Assembly (NCBI RefSeq): GCF_016526145.1
Contig: NZ_JADDUE010000003.1
Coordinates: 62,001-126,000 of the forward strand
DNA length: 64,000 nucleotides
DNA from: Saccharopolyspora galaxeae
GTDB lineage: Bacteria; Actinomycetota; Actinomycetes; Mycobacteriales; Pseudonocardiaceae
Reading direction: 5' to 3'
Positions within the stretch are counted from its first letter, which is position 1. Each line of letters opens with the position of its first letter. Shown piece by piece: positions 25,128 to 32,485 of the stretch. A program made the position numbers and the translations under genes. The notes beneath the pieces were generated by a model that did no database searches, was not told where the DNA came from, and saw nothing but the letters and a program-made list of their open reading frames with translations.

Positions 25128-26762
25128 TCAGGCCAGCGCGCGGCGCACCAGCTTTCCGGTGGTGTTGCGCGGAACCGACTTCACCAGCACGACCTCGCGC
25201 GGGACCTTGTGCCGGGCCAGCCGGCGGCGGACGAACTCGACGATCTCCTGCGGTTCCAGCTCGGCGCCCGGGATCGGCACCACGAAAGCCCGCAGCCGCT
25301 GACCGAATTCCGCGTCCTCGGCGCCGATGACCGCGACGTCCTTGACCGCTTGGTGGGTCGCGATGAGGTTCTCCACCTCGGCGGGGAACACGTTCTCCGC
25401 GCCGGAGATGATCATGTCGTCGGCCCGCCCGTCGACGAACAGCAGCCCGTCACCGTCGAAGTGCCCCACGTCCCCGGTGTCGATCAGCCCGTCGATGCGC
25501 CCGCGACCGACCCCGGCGGTGGTGTAGCCGGTGAAGGCGAGCTGGCCACCTGCGAAGATCCGGCCGGCGGTGTGCGGTCGGGTGATGCGCCGGTTGTGCT
25601 CGTCGTAGAGCCGCACCGCACACCCGCGCGGGGACCGGCCGACCGTGCCGGGCGCCGCCGCCAGCTCCCGCGGGGTCGCGACCGCGGCGACCGCGGCCTC
25701 GGTCGAGCCGTACAGGTTGTAGAGCACGTCGCCGAGCACCGCACTGGCCCGCTGTGCCAAGGCGGGTGCCAGCACCGAGCCGGAGACCACGACCGAACGC
25801 ACCGAGGACAGCAGCTCCCGCAGGAACCGCTCGTCCAGCTCCAGCAGCCGGTGCAGCATCGTCGGCACCAGGACCACGCAGGTGCAGCCGTTCTCGTGCA
25901 CCGCCCGGGCGAGCTGCCCGGGATCGAACCTCCGGTGCACCACGACGGTGCTGCCCAACCCGAACGCGACCGTCAGCTGGGAGAAACCGATCGCGTGCGA
26001 CAGCGGTGCGGCCAGGAAGGTCCGCTCGTGCGCCCGCAGCGGGATCCGGTCCAGGAAGTCCGCGGCGGCCAGCGCGGAGCGGACCTGGCGGCGCGCGCCC
26101 TTCGGGCGGCCGGTGGTGCCGCTGGTGAGCAGCACGACGCTGCCCGGGCGATCCGGTTCCGGCAGCGGCGCGCCGTCGTCGGCCTCCGCCACCAGGTCCG
26201 CCAGGCTCGGTCCCGCACCGCGCGGCTGCGGCGCCTGCCAGGCCACGAAGCACGGCAGCCGCAACCGCGCCTCCTGCACCAGCGGGTGGAATTCACCGTC
26301 GAGCACCAGCGCTGCCGCGTCCTCGCGGGCGAGCACGTCGGCCAGCTGCGGGGCGGCGAACCCGGTGTTGACGAGCACGACGTGCACGCCGATCCGGCCG
26401 CAGGCCAGTTGTGCCAGCACCAGCCACCGGTGGTCGCGGCACAGCACGGCGATCGTGTGGCCGGGCTCGAATCCCCGTTCCAGCAGTGCGAGGGCCAATG
26501 CGCGCGAGGCGCGGTCCAGTTCGGCATAGGTCAGCGTGCCGTGTTCGTCCACCAGTGCGGCGGCGTTCGGGCGGGTGCGCAGCGCGTGCCGCAGCGCGCC
26601 GACCAGTGGGCCGTGGTCGCGCACGTCGGCGAGCCCGCGCAGCGCGGTGGCGGGCGCAGTGGCTGAGGCCATCCCCGCGCGCGTGAGCACTTGGAACCCG
26701 CGCAGGTTCTGCACGGCTCGGCGCACCGAGCCCGATCTGCCTTCGTGGTCGTCCCGCGCCAT
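25128..26762 (-). CDS. AMP-forming acyl-CoA synthetase (FadD-like)
   Basis: ANL enzyme of 544 residues: VVLLTSGTTGRPKGARRQ (A3), LYNLYGSTEAAVAAVATP (A5), IDTGDVGHFDGDGLLFVDGRADDMIISGAENVFPAEVE (A7-A8) and NTTGKLVRRAL (A10). The FadD12-like N-terminus has an amphipathic leader (RRAVQNLRGFQVLTRAGM). It likely activates a fatty or cyclic carboxylate. ATG 26762 has GGAGGGGCACC upstream; the frame extends 13 codons further to 26801 through the operator dyad, so the shorter start is preferred. It is first in a probable four-gene minus-strand operon with the BVMO, GMC oxidase and ADC-like genes. Confidence 0.87.
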   Translation of the reverse strand: MARDDHEGRSGSVRRAVQNLRGFQVLTRAGMASATAPATALRGLADVRDHGPLVGALRHALRTRPNAAALVDEHGTLTYAELDRASRALALALLERGFEPGHTIAVLCRDHRWLVLAQLACGRIGVHVVLVNTGFAAPQLADVLAREDAAALVLDGEFHPLVQEARLRLPCFVAWQAPQPRGAGPSLADLVAEADDGAPLPEPDRPGSVVLLTSGTTGRPKGARRQVRSALAAADFLDRIPLRAHERTFLAAPLSHAIGFSQLTVAFGLGSTVVVHRRFDPGQLARAVHENGCTCVVLVPTMLHRLLELDERFLRELLSSVRSVVVSGSVLAPALAQRASAVLGDVLYNLYGSTEAAVAAVATPRELAAAPGTVGRSPRGCAVRLYDEHNRRITRPHTAGRIFAGGQLAFTGYTTAGVGRGRIDGLIDTGDVGHFDGDGLLFVDGRADDMIISGAENVFPAEVENLIATHQAVKDVAVIGAEDAEFGQRLRAFVVPIPGAELEPQEIVEFVRRRLARHKVPREVVLVKSVPRNTTGKLVRRALA

Positions 26763-26777
26763 GGTGCCCCTCCGAAC

Positions 26778-26799
26778 GTTTACAACGGGAAATGTAAAC
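26778..26799. promoter_or_regulatory. Inverted repeat GTTTACA-N8-TGTAAAC at the FadD-like promoter
   Basis: Perfect 7-base arms at 26778-26784 and 26793-26799, 15 bases upstream of the ATG at 26762. Its AT-rich dyad in GC-rich DNA is the kind of site bound by TetR-type regulators of lipid catabolism. It probably controls the 26762-21113 operon. Confidence 0.6.
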
Positions 26800-26974
26800 A
26801 AAACCTTCTACCGACCCGGCTTCGAGCACGTCAAGACAGCCGGTCCGGCCGCGCGATTCGTTGTCATGCGGGTGATAAAAAACCGGCTGACCATGAACGA
26901 TTCGGCAACGACGTCCACTTTGGAGTTCGGTTCCGCCGGGTCCGCGACACCACTCGCGCCGACCACTGTGGACC

Positions 26975-26998
26975 GGCGACTAACCATTGTAATGATTT
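26975..26998. promoter_or_regulatory. AT-rich operator-like site upstream of the amidohydrolase (catabolic-island motif, site A)
   Basis: TAACCATTGTAATGATT includes AACCATT-GT-AATGATT, an inverted repeat with one mismatch in 7-base arms. Its minus-strand reading ATTACAATGGTTAGT aligns with four other promoter sites in the catabolic island on the core ATGRTWRT. It lies about 55 bases before the GTG at 27053. Confidence 0.45.
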
Positions 26999-27052
26999 TC
27001 AGCGTCTGTTAAGTTGCTCCGCGAGGATCGCCACCGCCCACCGGAGGTCGAC

Positions 27053-27844
27053 GTGATCATCGACGCGCACACCCACGTGTGGCCGGACGCGATCGCGGAG
27101 AAGGCGCTCGGCGCGAACGCGCTGCCCGGCCTGCGCGCGCTGCGCGACGGCAAAGCGGGCACGCTGGCCGCGGACATGCGCGCGAACGGCATCGACCACA
27201 GCGTGGCGCTCGGCGTGGCCGGCGCGGCCAAGCACGTCGACCGCACCAACGAGTTCGTGTCCTCGCTCGACCGCGACCGGTTCACCCCGTTCGGCACCGT
27301 GCACGTGGATCAGTCCGTGGAAGCGAACCTGGCCAGCCTGCGCAGGCACGGCATCCACGGGGTCAAGGTGCACCCGCTGTTCCAGGGCTTCGGCCTGGAG
27401 GACCCGCGGTTGTGGGAGCTGCTCGAGGCGTTCGGCTCCGAGTTCCCGGTGATCACGCACGTGGGCGCGGGCGGCAGCGGCGCGGTGAACTCGCTGAGCA
27501 CTCCGAAGATGCTGCGCAAGATCGTGCGCACGTTCCCGCGGCTGCGGCTGGTCGCCTGCCACTTCGGCGGCTACCACATGCTGGAAGAGGCCCGGGAGGA
27601 ATTGCGGGACCTGCCGATCGTGCTGGAGACGAGCTGGCCGCCGGGGCTGGCCACGGTGCACCCGGGCACCGTGCGCGAGATCATCGGCAGGCACGGCGCG
27701 GAACGGGTCGTGTTCGGCTCCGACTGGCCGATGGCCGATCCGGCCGCGGAAATCGCCGCCATCGGAGCGCTCGGCCTGGGCGACGAGACCGAAGCGGCGC
27801 TGCTCGGCGGCAACCTCTCCCGAGTGCTGCGGCTGCCCGTTTGA
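27053..27844 (+). CDS. Amidohydrolase-family metal enzyme (ACMSD / gamma-resorcylate decarboxylase-like)
   Basis: Amidohydrolase-2-type TIM barrel of 263 residues. VIIDAHTHVWPD supplies the HxH ligands, ITHVGAGGSG a further His, ACHFGGYHM another, and FGSDWPMADP the catalytic Asp. Members are non-oxidative decarboxylases or C-C/lactone hydrolases of aromatic and cyclic acids. GTG 27053 has CGGAGG 5 bases upstream; an in-frame ATG at 27014 is less well placed. It is divergent from the FadD-like operon, and its promoter carries the motif shared across the catabolic island. The substrate is unknown. Confidence 0.82.
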   Translation: MIIDAHTHVWPDAIAEKALGANALPGLRALRDGKAGTLAADMRANGIDHSVALGVAGAAKHVDRTNEFVSSLDRDRFTPFGTVHVDQSVEANLASLRRHGIHGVKVHPLFQGFGLEDPRLWELLEAFGSEFPVITHVGAGGSGAVNSLSTPKMLRKIVRTFPRLRLVACHFGGYHMLEEAREELRDLPIVLETSWPPGLATVHPGTVREIIGRHGAERVVFGSDWPMADPAAEIAAIGALGLGDETEAALLGGNLSRVLRLPV

Positions 27845-27950
27845 GCAGCCGCCTCGGGGGTGCGTCACCGGGCCGGCAACGGCGGCGCCAGGACACCCGC
27901 TTCGAGGCGTCCGAGGTCGCACCGCCCCTGCCGCGGAACCGCCTCCGAGC

Positions 27951-28709
27951 TCACCGCCAGTCCACGACCTCGTTCATGAGCTGCGGTTCCTTCTTCGCGA
28001 CCATCTTGGCGTACTCGCTCATGTGCTCGCGCATGAGTTCTTCGGCGCGGTCGCCGTCGCCGTCCACGATCGCGTCGGCGATCTGCCCGTGCACCTTCTT
28101 CACCTCCGCGCGGCGGCGGCTGACGAACAGCACGCCGGAAACCCGCTCGGTGAAGATGTCCTTGAGCGCGCGGGCGAAGATGTTCAGCAGGCCGTTGCCG
28201 GACATGGACAGCACCTTGGCGTGGAAGGCGCTGCTGGCGCGCAACCACTCGGCGGAGTCCTCCGCGTCGAAGCCCTCCTGCACGATGGTGCGCAGCTGCT
28301 CGTTGTCCTCCGGATCGCGCCGCTCGGCGGCCAGCCGAGCGACCAGCGGTTCGACGATCAGCCGGGCCTCCACCAGCTCGCTGAACCGGATTCCCATCAC
28401 CTGGAAGAACAGCGTGCACATCCGGCCGAACTCGCGACTGTCCACATCGGCCACCACGGGACCGCCGCCGGGGCCGGGCTTCATCCGCACCAGGCCGTGG
28501 GTCTCCAGGACGCGCAGCGCCTCCCGCAGCGAGGCGCGGGCCACCTGGTAGCGGCCGAGCATCGCGCTCTCGGATTCCAAGGTGGAGCCGGACGGCAGCT
28601 CGCGCTTGGCGATGTCCCGCACGATCTCCCGCGCGATGATCGCCGACACCTTCTCGCCGCGCCGTTCCCAAGCGGCCCCGGACACAGGTTCATTCATAAT
28701 AGTTGTCAT
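27951..28709 (-). CDS. GntR-family regulator with FCD domain
   Basis: FadR-subfamily regulator of 252 residues. The N-terminal wHTH is VSAIIAREIVRDIAKRELPSGSTLESESAMLGRYQVARASLREALRVLETHGLVRMKPGPGGG. The C-terminal all-helical FCD domain has an Arg, Asp and His pattern (VEARLIVEPLVARLAA, SSAFHAKVL, HGQIADAI) of the metal- and carboxylate-binding type. ATG 28709 is taken; a second in-frame ATG is at 28697 and neither has a clear ribosome-binding site, so translation may be leaderless. The island motif overlaps this start (TTGTCATGGTAGT), suggesting autoregulation. It is the best candidate regulator of the 27-48 kb catabolic genes. Confidence 0.87.
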   Translation of the reverse strand: MTTIMNEPVSGAAWERRGEKVSAIIAREIVRDIAKRELPSGSTLESESAMLGRYQVARASLREALRVLETHGLVRMKPGPGGGPVVADVDSREFGRMCTLFFQVMGIRFSELVEARLIVEPLVARLAAERRDPEDNEQLRTIVQEGFDAEDSAEWLRASSAFHAKVLSMSGNGLLNIFARALKDIFTERVSGVLFVSRRRAEVKKVHGQIADAIVDGDGDRAEELMREHMSEYAKMVAKKEPQLMNEVVDWR

Positions 28710-28716
28710 GGTAGTG
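28697..28716. promoter_or_regulatory. Catabolic-island motif, site B, overlapping the GntR start
   Basis: GTTGTCATGGTAGTGG on the plus strand aligns with sites A, C, D and F on ATGRTWRT and overlaps the ATG of the FCD regulator at 28707-28709. Confidence 0.4.
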
Positions 28717-28844
28717 GCCGCGTTGTGGCCGGTCGCGCCAGGGCACGCGGAAAGTCGCACATATTTTCCGCAAGCGCTCCGGTTGCGCGGAGCAACCGTG
28801 GTGGCTGCTGCCTGTTGTGCTCGATGTGGCGATCACCGCCGTGC

Positions 28845-30146
28845 TCATCGGGCTCTACCCGTGCTTCTCCGCCGGTCCGATGGCTGCGGAGCGGCTTCGC
28901 GTGGCGTGCACAACAGCGCCGCCATGCCCAGCGCGGCGGGCAGTACGAACAGGTAGAAGTCACCGCGCAGCCCGAAACCCGCGGTGATCGCGAAGGCACC
29001 GAGCATCGGTCCGAGGATCGCGCCCACCCGGCCGACCGACAGGATCCCGCCGAGCGCACCTGCGCGGACCCCGGCCGGGAAGCGTTGCGCGATGTAGCCG
29101 TTGAGCACGATCTGCGCGCCGTTCGAGCCGACCCCGGCCAGCGCCACCGCCAGGTACAGCACCACCGTCGGCGGGTTCGTGCTCAGGATCAGCAGTGCCA
29201 GCACCGCTACGCCGAACGCCGCGATCACCACGATCCGGGCGCCGAGCCGATCAGCCACAGTGGACAGCACCAACGCGCCGGCCACGGCGCCGACGCTCAG
29301 CGCCACGAGGAACTGCAAGGAGGAACCGAGCGGATAACCCGCCGAGCGCATGATCTCCGGAAGCCACGTGTTGAGGCCGTAGACGACCACCTGCCCGAGG
29401 AAGCTCGCCGCAGCGAACGCGGCGACCAGCCGCGGATACGGGCGCCGCAACAGAATTCGGAAGCGCTCACGCCCGGCAGCGGTGGCGGCTGCGGGCTCCG
29501 GCACCGCGATTCCGTACTGCGCGGCGACCCGCTCGGCTTCCGCTCGCCTGCCCCGCGCCGCGAGGAAGTCCACCGACTCCGGCAACCACCGCCACGCCAC
29601 CGGCACGACCAGCACCAGCGGCAACGCGCCGATCGCGAGCAGGGGGCGGAAACCGTGCCCGGCGACCAGCACCAGGCCGAGCACCGCCGCCAGCACCGCA
29701 CCGACCGAGTAGCCGGAGTTCATCAGCGCGTTGACCAGATTCCGTCGCCGCGGCGGGGCGAATTCGACGGTGAGCGCGATCGCGGTGGGAATCACGCCGC
29801 CGAGGCCGATGCCGCCGAGGAACCGGAACAGCCCGAACAACTCCGGGGTCGGCGCCACCGCGCACGCGCCCATCGACAGCGAGAACCAGGTGACGCTGGC
29901 CAGCATCAGCTTGCGGCGGCCGAGCAGGTCGGTGGTCACACCGACCAGCAACGCGCCCAGCAGCATCCCGATCAGCGAGTAGCTCGCGATGGCCCCGACC
30001 GCGGTGGCGTCCAGGCCCCACGGCTCGTAGCGCAGCAGGCTCGGCACGACAGTGCCGTAGACGATGAGGTCGTAGCCGTCGCACACGATCGTCACGAAGC
30101 AGATCGCCGCGACCACGCCACCGCGCCGTTGCGGTAAGCCGTCCAC
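28845..30146 (-). CDS. MFS transporter, aromatic acid:H+ symporter type
   Basis: Major facilitator of 433 residues with 12 predicted helices. TM1 carries CDGYDLIVYGTVVPSLL, the D-G-x-D motif of the AAHS group (PcaK/BenK-like). Loop 2-3 has GVTTDLLGRRKLML (motif A) and loop 8-9 has STVADRLGARIVVI. It probably imports an organic or aromatic acid for the adjacent catabolic genes. The GTG at 30146 with GAAGGAG 7 bases upstream is preferred to the ATG at 30215, whose extra 23 residues are not conserved. It lies next to the FCD regulator on the same strand. Confidence 0.88.
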   Translation of the reverse strand: MDGLPQRRGGVVAAICFVTIVCDGYDLIVYGTVVPSLLRYEPWGLDATAVGAIASYSLIGMLLGALLVGVTTDLLGRRKLMLASVTWFSLSMGACAVAPTPELFGLFRFLGGIGLGGVIPTAIALTVEFAPPRRRNLVNALMNSGYSVGAVLAAVLGLVLVAGHGFRPLLAIGALPLVLVVPVAWRWLPESVDFLAARGRRAEAERVAAQYGIAVPEPAAATAAGRERFRILLRRPYPRLVAAFAAASFLGQVVVYGLNTWLPEIMRSAGYPLGSSLQFLVALSVGAVAGALVLSTVADRLGARIVVIAAFGVAVLALLILSTNPPTVVLYLAVALAGVGSNGAQIVLNGYIAQRFPAGVRAGALGGILSVGRVGAILGPMLGAFAITAGFGLRGDFYLFVLPAALGMAALLCTPREAAPQPSDRRRSTGRAR

Positions 30147-30214
30147 TTTCGACTCCTTCGCGGGACTCGTCCTGACCCGATCGGTGCGGTCCGCAACGGC
30201 TCGGGGCGGTTTCA

Positions 30215-30234
30215 CAAGCGGCGTAAGCCGCTTG
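30215..30234. repeat. Perfect hairpin CAAGCGGC-GTAA-GCCGCTTG
   Basis: An 8-bp stem with a 4-base loop, in the gap between the MFS gene and the acyl-CoA dehydrogenase and upstream of the MFS start. It could terminate read-through from the acyl-CoA dehydrogenase into the MFS gene. Confidence 0.5.
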
Positions 30235-30267
30235 CGGTGCGGGACTCAGGCGGACCACCGGCGGGTT

Positions 30268-30353
30268 CTCAGGCGTCTTCTGGCGAGGACAGCGCCGACG
30301 CCGCGTAGGGAGCTACGTCTCCGAGGCGATCCCGGAGCCAGAAGACGCCTGAG
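30268..30353. repeat. Long inverted repeat with 17-base perfect arms
   Basis: CTCAGGCGTCTTCTGGC (30268-30284) and its exact reverse complement (30337-30353) enclose 52 bases, which contain a smaller CGTAG-GGAG-CTACG hairpin. It looks like a dispersed intergenic element or MITE-like remnant rather than a simple terminator. No terminal duplication was identified. Confidence 0.65.
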
Positions 30354-30382
30354 GTTCCGCTACCCGACCCACTACGCAAACC
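30351..30382. repeat. Dispersed repeat, copy 1
   Basis: This 32-base sequence beginning GAGGTTCCGCTACC matches 49490-49521 with only three differences. It abuts the right arm of the long inverted repeat. Confidence 0.6.
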
Positions 30383-30397
30383 GTTTTAAGGCACCAT

Positions 30398-31555
30398 TTA
30401 GTAGATCTTGCCGATGTCCTTGGTCAGTTGCTTCGCGAGGGAATCGAGGATCACTTCGGTGGAGCCTTCGTAGATCCGCATCGGTCTCGCCTCCCGGTAG
30501 AGCCGTTCCATCGTGGACCCGCGCACCAGGCCGAACCGGCCCATGGTCTGCAGCGAGCGGTCCACGATCCGCGCGCACGCCTCCGTCGCGCCGACTTTGG
30601 CCATCGAGGACAGGTGCAGGTTCGCCAGCGGATCGCGGGCGGCGCCCGCCGCAGCGCGGTAAGTCAGCGAGCGCGCCATCTCCAGGTCGGTCCACGAAGT
30701 CGCCAGCGACTCCGGAACCGACCCGAGCCGGGCGAGGGACACGCCGAACTGCTCGCGCCCGGTCGCGTGCCGCACGGCCTCCTCCAGCGCGGCCCGCGCG
30801 GTGCCCACCGCGGCTCCGGCGACCGAGACGCGGAACGTGGCCAGCGTCGCCAGCATCAGCTTGAACCCGCGGCCGCGCTCGCCGAGCCGGTTGGCCGCCG
30901 GGACCCGCACGTCGTCGAGCACGACGTCGCCGAGCACGTGCGGCGCGATGATCTGATGCGGCTTCTCCGTGGACACGCCCGCCGCGTCCGCGGGCACCAG
31001 CACCAGCGAGTAGTCCTCGCCTTCCTTGCCCAGCACGCAGTAGTGGTCGGCGTCCCCGGCGTTGGTGATGAACGACTTGTGCCCGCGCAGCACCAGCTCA
31101 CCGTTGCGCTCGGTGATCGTGGTGCTGATCGCGCGCAGGTCCGATCCGACGTCCGGCTCGGTCAGCGCGAGCGCGGCGATCACCTCGAGCGCGGCGACCT
31201 TCGGCAGCCAGGTCCGGCGCACCTCGTCCTGCCCGCCCGCGCTGATCGCGTAGCTGCCGATCCCTTGCATGCCCAGCATCGAGTCCAGGTGCGCGCTCTC
31301 GGCGGCGAACGCCTCGCGGACGACGGTCACCGCAAGCGAGTCGACCTGCTCGTAGCGCCCGCCGTACTCGGCCGGGACCACGATCGAGGCGAGCCCGCTG
31401 TCCGCGAGGCGCTTGCGCATCTCCGGGTCGATGTCGTCGGATTCGTCGGCGCGGGCGGCGATGTCGCGCACCGATGCCGCGAACTCGCGCGCCTCGGCTT
31501 GCAGTTCCCGGTGCCTGCGGGGGAGCTCGAAGACCCCGTGCTGCTCGTCGGTCAC
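30398..31555 (-). CDS. Acyl-CoA dehydrogenase
   Basis: Flavoprotein of 385 residues. ALTEPDVGSDLRAIST and LRGHKSFITNAGDADHY bind FAD and substrate; GREQFGVSLARLGSVPESLA and LQTMGRFGLVRGSTMERLYREARPMRIYEGSTEVILDSLAKQL include the canonical catalytic glutamate in IYEGSTE. It would introduce an alpha,beta double bond into an acyl-CoA. GTG 31555 has GAGGAG 8 bases upstream. The frame runs on upstream to 31924, but that part is antisense to the SDR gene and rejected. It is divergent from the SDR at 31659 across an island-motif promoter. Confidence 0.88.
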   Translation of the reverse strand: MTDEQHGVFELPRRHRELQAEAREFAASVRDIAARADESDDIDPEMRKRLADSGLASIVVPAEYGGRYEQVDSLAVTVVREAFAAESAHLDSMLGMQGIGSYAISAGGQDEVRRTWLPKVAALEVIAALALTEPDVGSDLRAISTTITERNGELVLRGHKSFITNAGDADHYCVLGKEGEDYSLVLVPADAAGVSTEKPHQIIAPHVLGDVVLDDVRVPAANRLGERGRGFKLMLATLATFRVSVAGAAVGTARAALEEAVRHATGREQFGVSLARLGSVPESLATSWTDLEMARSLTYRAAAGAARDPLANLHLSSMAKVGATEACARIVDRSLQTMGRFGLVRGSTMERLYREARPMRIYEGSTEVILDSLAKQLTKDIGKIY

Positions 31556-31585
31556 CGCCGCGCTCCTCTCCCTTGAGGCATATTG

Positions 31586-31603
31586 ATGATTACCATAACA
31601 ATG
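31586..31603. promoter_or_regulatory. Catabolic-island motif, site C
   Basis: ATGATTACCAT (31586-31596, a near-palindrome with one mismatch) continues into AACAAT. The minus-strand reading ATTGTTATGGTAATCAT fits the shared ATGRTWRT core. It lies between the divergent acyl-CoA dehydrogenase and SDR genes. Confidence 0.45.
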
Positions 31604-31658
31604 AATACTGACCGCTGGAAGATGCCGCGCCCCGCCGGGGCGCTCTAGGAGGTGCCGC

Positions 31659-32438
31659 GTGTCGGGTGAACCGCACCGTTTCGACCCGCAGACCGCGTTC
31701 GACCTGACCGGGAAGGTCGCCCTGGTCACCGGTGGCAGCCGCGGGCTGGGCAGGCGGATGGCCGAGGGGCTCGCGGCCGCAGGCGCCGACGTCGTCATCG
31801 CCAGCCGCAGCCGGGAATCCTGCGAGCAGGCCGCCGCCGAGATCGAGCAGGCCACCGGGCGCACCGCGCTGCCCGCGCCCGCGCACGTCGGCCGCTGGGA
31901 CGAGCTGGAGTCCCTTGTGGACACCGCCTACGAACACTTCGGGCACGTCGACGTGCTGGTGAACAACGCGGGGATGTCGCCGCTCTACGACGACCTGAAC
32001 TCGGTCAGCGAGGAACTGTTCGACAAGGTTCTCGGGGTGAACCTGAAAGCCCCGTTCCGGTTGGCCACGCTGGTGGGCACCCGGATGGCCGCCGGGTCCG
32101 GGGGCAGCATCATCAACATCAGCAGTGCCGGAGCGGTGCACCCGCGGCCGGGCATCCTGCCGTACGCCGCGGCCAAGGCGGGGCTCAACGCCATCACCAC
32201 CGGGTTCGCGCACGCCTTCGGCCCATCGGTGCGCTGCAACGCCATCATGGCGGGGACGTTCCACACCGATGTGAGCTCGTCCTGGGACCCGGAAGCGTTC
32301 GCGCGCCGCGCCGAGGGGTTCGCGCTGCGCCGAGGCGGGGACCCGGACGAGATCGTTGGCACGGCGCTGTACCTGGCCGGTGCGGCGTCCAGCTACACGA
32401 CCGGGTCGGTGATCACAGTGGACGGTGGGCAGCCGTGA
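31659..32438 (+). CDS. Short-chain dehydrogenase/reductase
   Basis: SDR of 259 residues with TGxxxGxG (VTGGSRGLGRRMAEG), NNAG (VLVNNAGMSP), catalytic Ser in INISSAGAVHP and YxxxK in LPYAAAKAGLNAI, then ITVDGGQP at the end. GTG 31659 has AGGAGG 6 bases upstream. It shares its promoter region with the divergent acyl-CoA dehydrogenase. The classical fold suggests oxidation of a hydroxy intermediate; the substrate is unknown. Confidence 0.87.
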   Translation: MSGEPHRFDPQTAFDLTGKVALVTGGSRGLGRRMAEGLAAAGADVVIASRSRESCEQAAAEIEQATGRTALPAPAHVGRWDELESLVDTAYEHFGHVDVLVNNAGMSPLYDDLNSVSEELFDKVLGVNLKAPFRLATLVGTRMAAGSGGSIINISSAGAVHPRPGILPYAAAKAGLNAITTGFAHAFGPSVRCNAIMAGTFHTDVSSSWDPEAFARRAEGFALRRGGDPDEIVGTALYLAGAASSYTTGSVITVDGGQP

Positions 32439-32455
32439 GGCGGTGATCGGCCGCG

Positions 32456-32478
32456 GGCCGCCGGAATTCCCGGCGGCC
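32456..32478. terminator. Bidirectional terminator between SDR and CoA-transferase
   Basis: GGCCGCCGG and CCGGCGGCC form a 9-bp stem with a 5-base loop in the 47 bases between two convergent genes. Confidence 0.65.
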
Positions 32479-32485
32479 GGCCGGA

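Noticed and set aside
21739-25302. Plus-strand open frame of about 1,190 codons
   Set aside because: Antisense of the GMC oxidase, BVMO and FadD-like genes; no domain signal and shadow-like composition.
30268-30353. Long inverted repeat as a simple transcription terminator
   Set aside because: The arms are 17 bases with a 52-base loop, too large for a standard intrinsic terminator, and the adjacent sequence recurs elsewhere; a dispersed element is more likely.
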